Part shown: positions 5,560-6,105 of the stretch, in pieces | Numbering within the stretch: the first letter of the stretch is position 1 | How the letters are laid out: each line of letters starts with the position of its first letter | Origin: Polyangia bacterium | GTDB lineage: Bacteria; Myxococcota_A; Polyangia; Polyangiales; Polyangiaceae | DNA length: 6,105 bases | Reading direction: 5' to 3' | Assembly: GCA_030433055.1 (NCBI GenBank) | Contig: JAUILJ010000527.1 | Coordinates: 1 to 6,105, forward strand | Translations under genes and position numbers: made by a program | Notes under the pieces: model-generated | Seen by the model: only the letters and a program-made list of their open reading frames with translations | Told to the model about the DNA's origin: nothing | Databases searched by the model: none

Positions 5560-6105
5560 GTGCGTTTCTCAGTTCGTGTCTGGGCACGTTTGGTGCTGCT
5601 CGCCGGTCTCGGCTCCACGCTCAATGGCTGTGGGGGCTCGAACCAAGCGGTTTATCTCACCGAGACCAACCGTGGGTACGCGCGGGACAACACCGAGGGT
5701 TTCGACGAGGAGTCCGGGAGCATGAAGCCGGGTGCGGTACGGCTCAACTCCAAGGCCTGTGAGGGCTACGACCTCGACCCCGACTACACGTCCCTGGATT
5801 ACCCGGAGCTCGTCCAGTTCCTGCAGCAGCGCGGCTTCAAGGTGAAGGTCACCAAGCGCCGTAGCGACCTGGTCTACCTCGACCTGAGCGGCAAGGGGGA
5901 CAGCGTGGTGCGCCTGCGCGTCGCGATCCTTGGAGACGCTCAGGAAGCCGGCCGTGATCTGCACGACGCCATCCTGGAGCACGGCCCCGGCACCTGGGGG
6001 GTCCACCGATCGAACCTGGCGGTGCTGGGTCCCATCGGCAATACGGAGAAGGTCGTGTACTTCGCCGTGCGCTCGAAGCTCGCCTGCTGGGGAGAGCTGA
6101 TGGTC
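5560..6105 (+). CDS. Predicted lipoprotein, partial (runs off the right edge)
   Basis: The frame opens after a stop at 5548-5550 and stays open to the window end, giving 182 residues with no stop. With GTG 5560 as start, the product begins MRFSVRVWARLVLLAGLG and reaches TLNGCGGSN, a signal peptide with a lipobox (LNGC) and Cys24 as lipidation site; Asn at -2 is uncommon. Later GTG or TTG codons at 5590-5593 would remove the basic N-region. The mature protein has a mixed-charge stretch (about 28-75), then an apparent alpha/beta segment from about 80: YPELVQFLQQRGFKVKV, LVYLDLSGKGDSVVRLRVAI, and near the edge EKVVYFAVRSKLACWGELMV. Two further cysteines (about 66 and 176) could form a disulphide. 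Codon third positions are strongly GC-biased in this frame, as expected of a real gene. A GGAG at 5531-5534 is too far away to serve as ribosome site. No family is recognised; its partner context is the divergent lipoprotein gene. Confidence 0.75.
   Translation, partial: MRFSVRVWARLVLLAGLGSTLNGCGGSNQAVYLTETNRGYARDNTEGFDEESGSMKPGAVRLNSKACEGYDLDPDYTSLDYPELVQFLQQRGFKVKVTKRRSDLVYLDLSGKGDSVVRLRVAILGDAQEAGRDLHDAILEHGPGTWGVHRSNLAVLGPIGNTEKVVYFAVRSKLACWGELMV

Noticed and set aside
5569..6006. Minus-strand open frame opposite the right-edge lipoprotein
   Set aside because: The plus frame has a signal peptide, lipobox and coherent secondary-structure pattern; the minus frame shows none of these and has no start context.

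Overview
The window is GC-rich bacterial chromosomal DNA with compact, mostly minus-strand genes and no mobile element, CRISPR array or RNA gene that I can recognise. A soluble CYP51 sterol demethylase, two predicted lipoproteins and a large Lgt suggest a sterol-capable Gram-negative, with a myxobacterium (Myxococcota) as my best guess. That assignment is inference from gene content and composition; no phylogenetic marker is present.

Left part (10-2332): a cytochrome P450 of the CYP51 (sterol 14-alpha-demethylase) family is fused at its C-terminus to a [3Fe-4S]-type ferredoxin, giving one 556-residue protein on the minus strand. A TetR-family regulator is transcribed away from it on the plus strand. 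The short gap between them holds a perfect 16-bp inverted repeat (1695-1710) that overlaps possible promoter elements for both genes. The simplest model is a self-contained sterol-oxidation module whose regulator controls both itself and the P450.

Middle part (2351-4321): a minus-strand pair, lgt (prolipoprotein diacylglyceryl transferase) followed 24 bp later by a RimJ/RimL-like GNAT acetyltransferase, probably co-transcribed. The Lgt is unusual at both ends. It has about 50 extra residues, probably two membrane segments, ahead of the usual first core helix. It also has a cytoplasmic tail of about 118 residues made of alternating acidic and lysine-rich blocks, partly encoded by 9-bp tandem repeats. 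The acetyltransferase converges on the TetR gene with only an 18-bp gap.

Right part (4322-6105): about 430 bp with no convincing gene, then a minus-strand predicted lipoprotein of unknown function (4755-5408). Divergent from it is a second predicted lipoprotein that starts at a GTG near 5560 and runs off the right edge. Both would be substrates of the Lgt enzyme. The most notable items are the CYP51-ferredoxin fusion with its palindromic operator candidate and the charge-block tail on Lgt.
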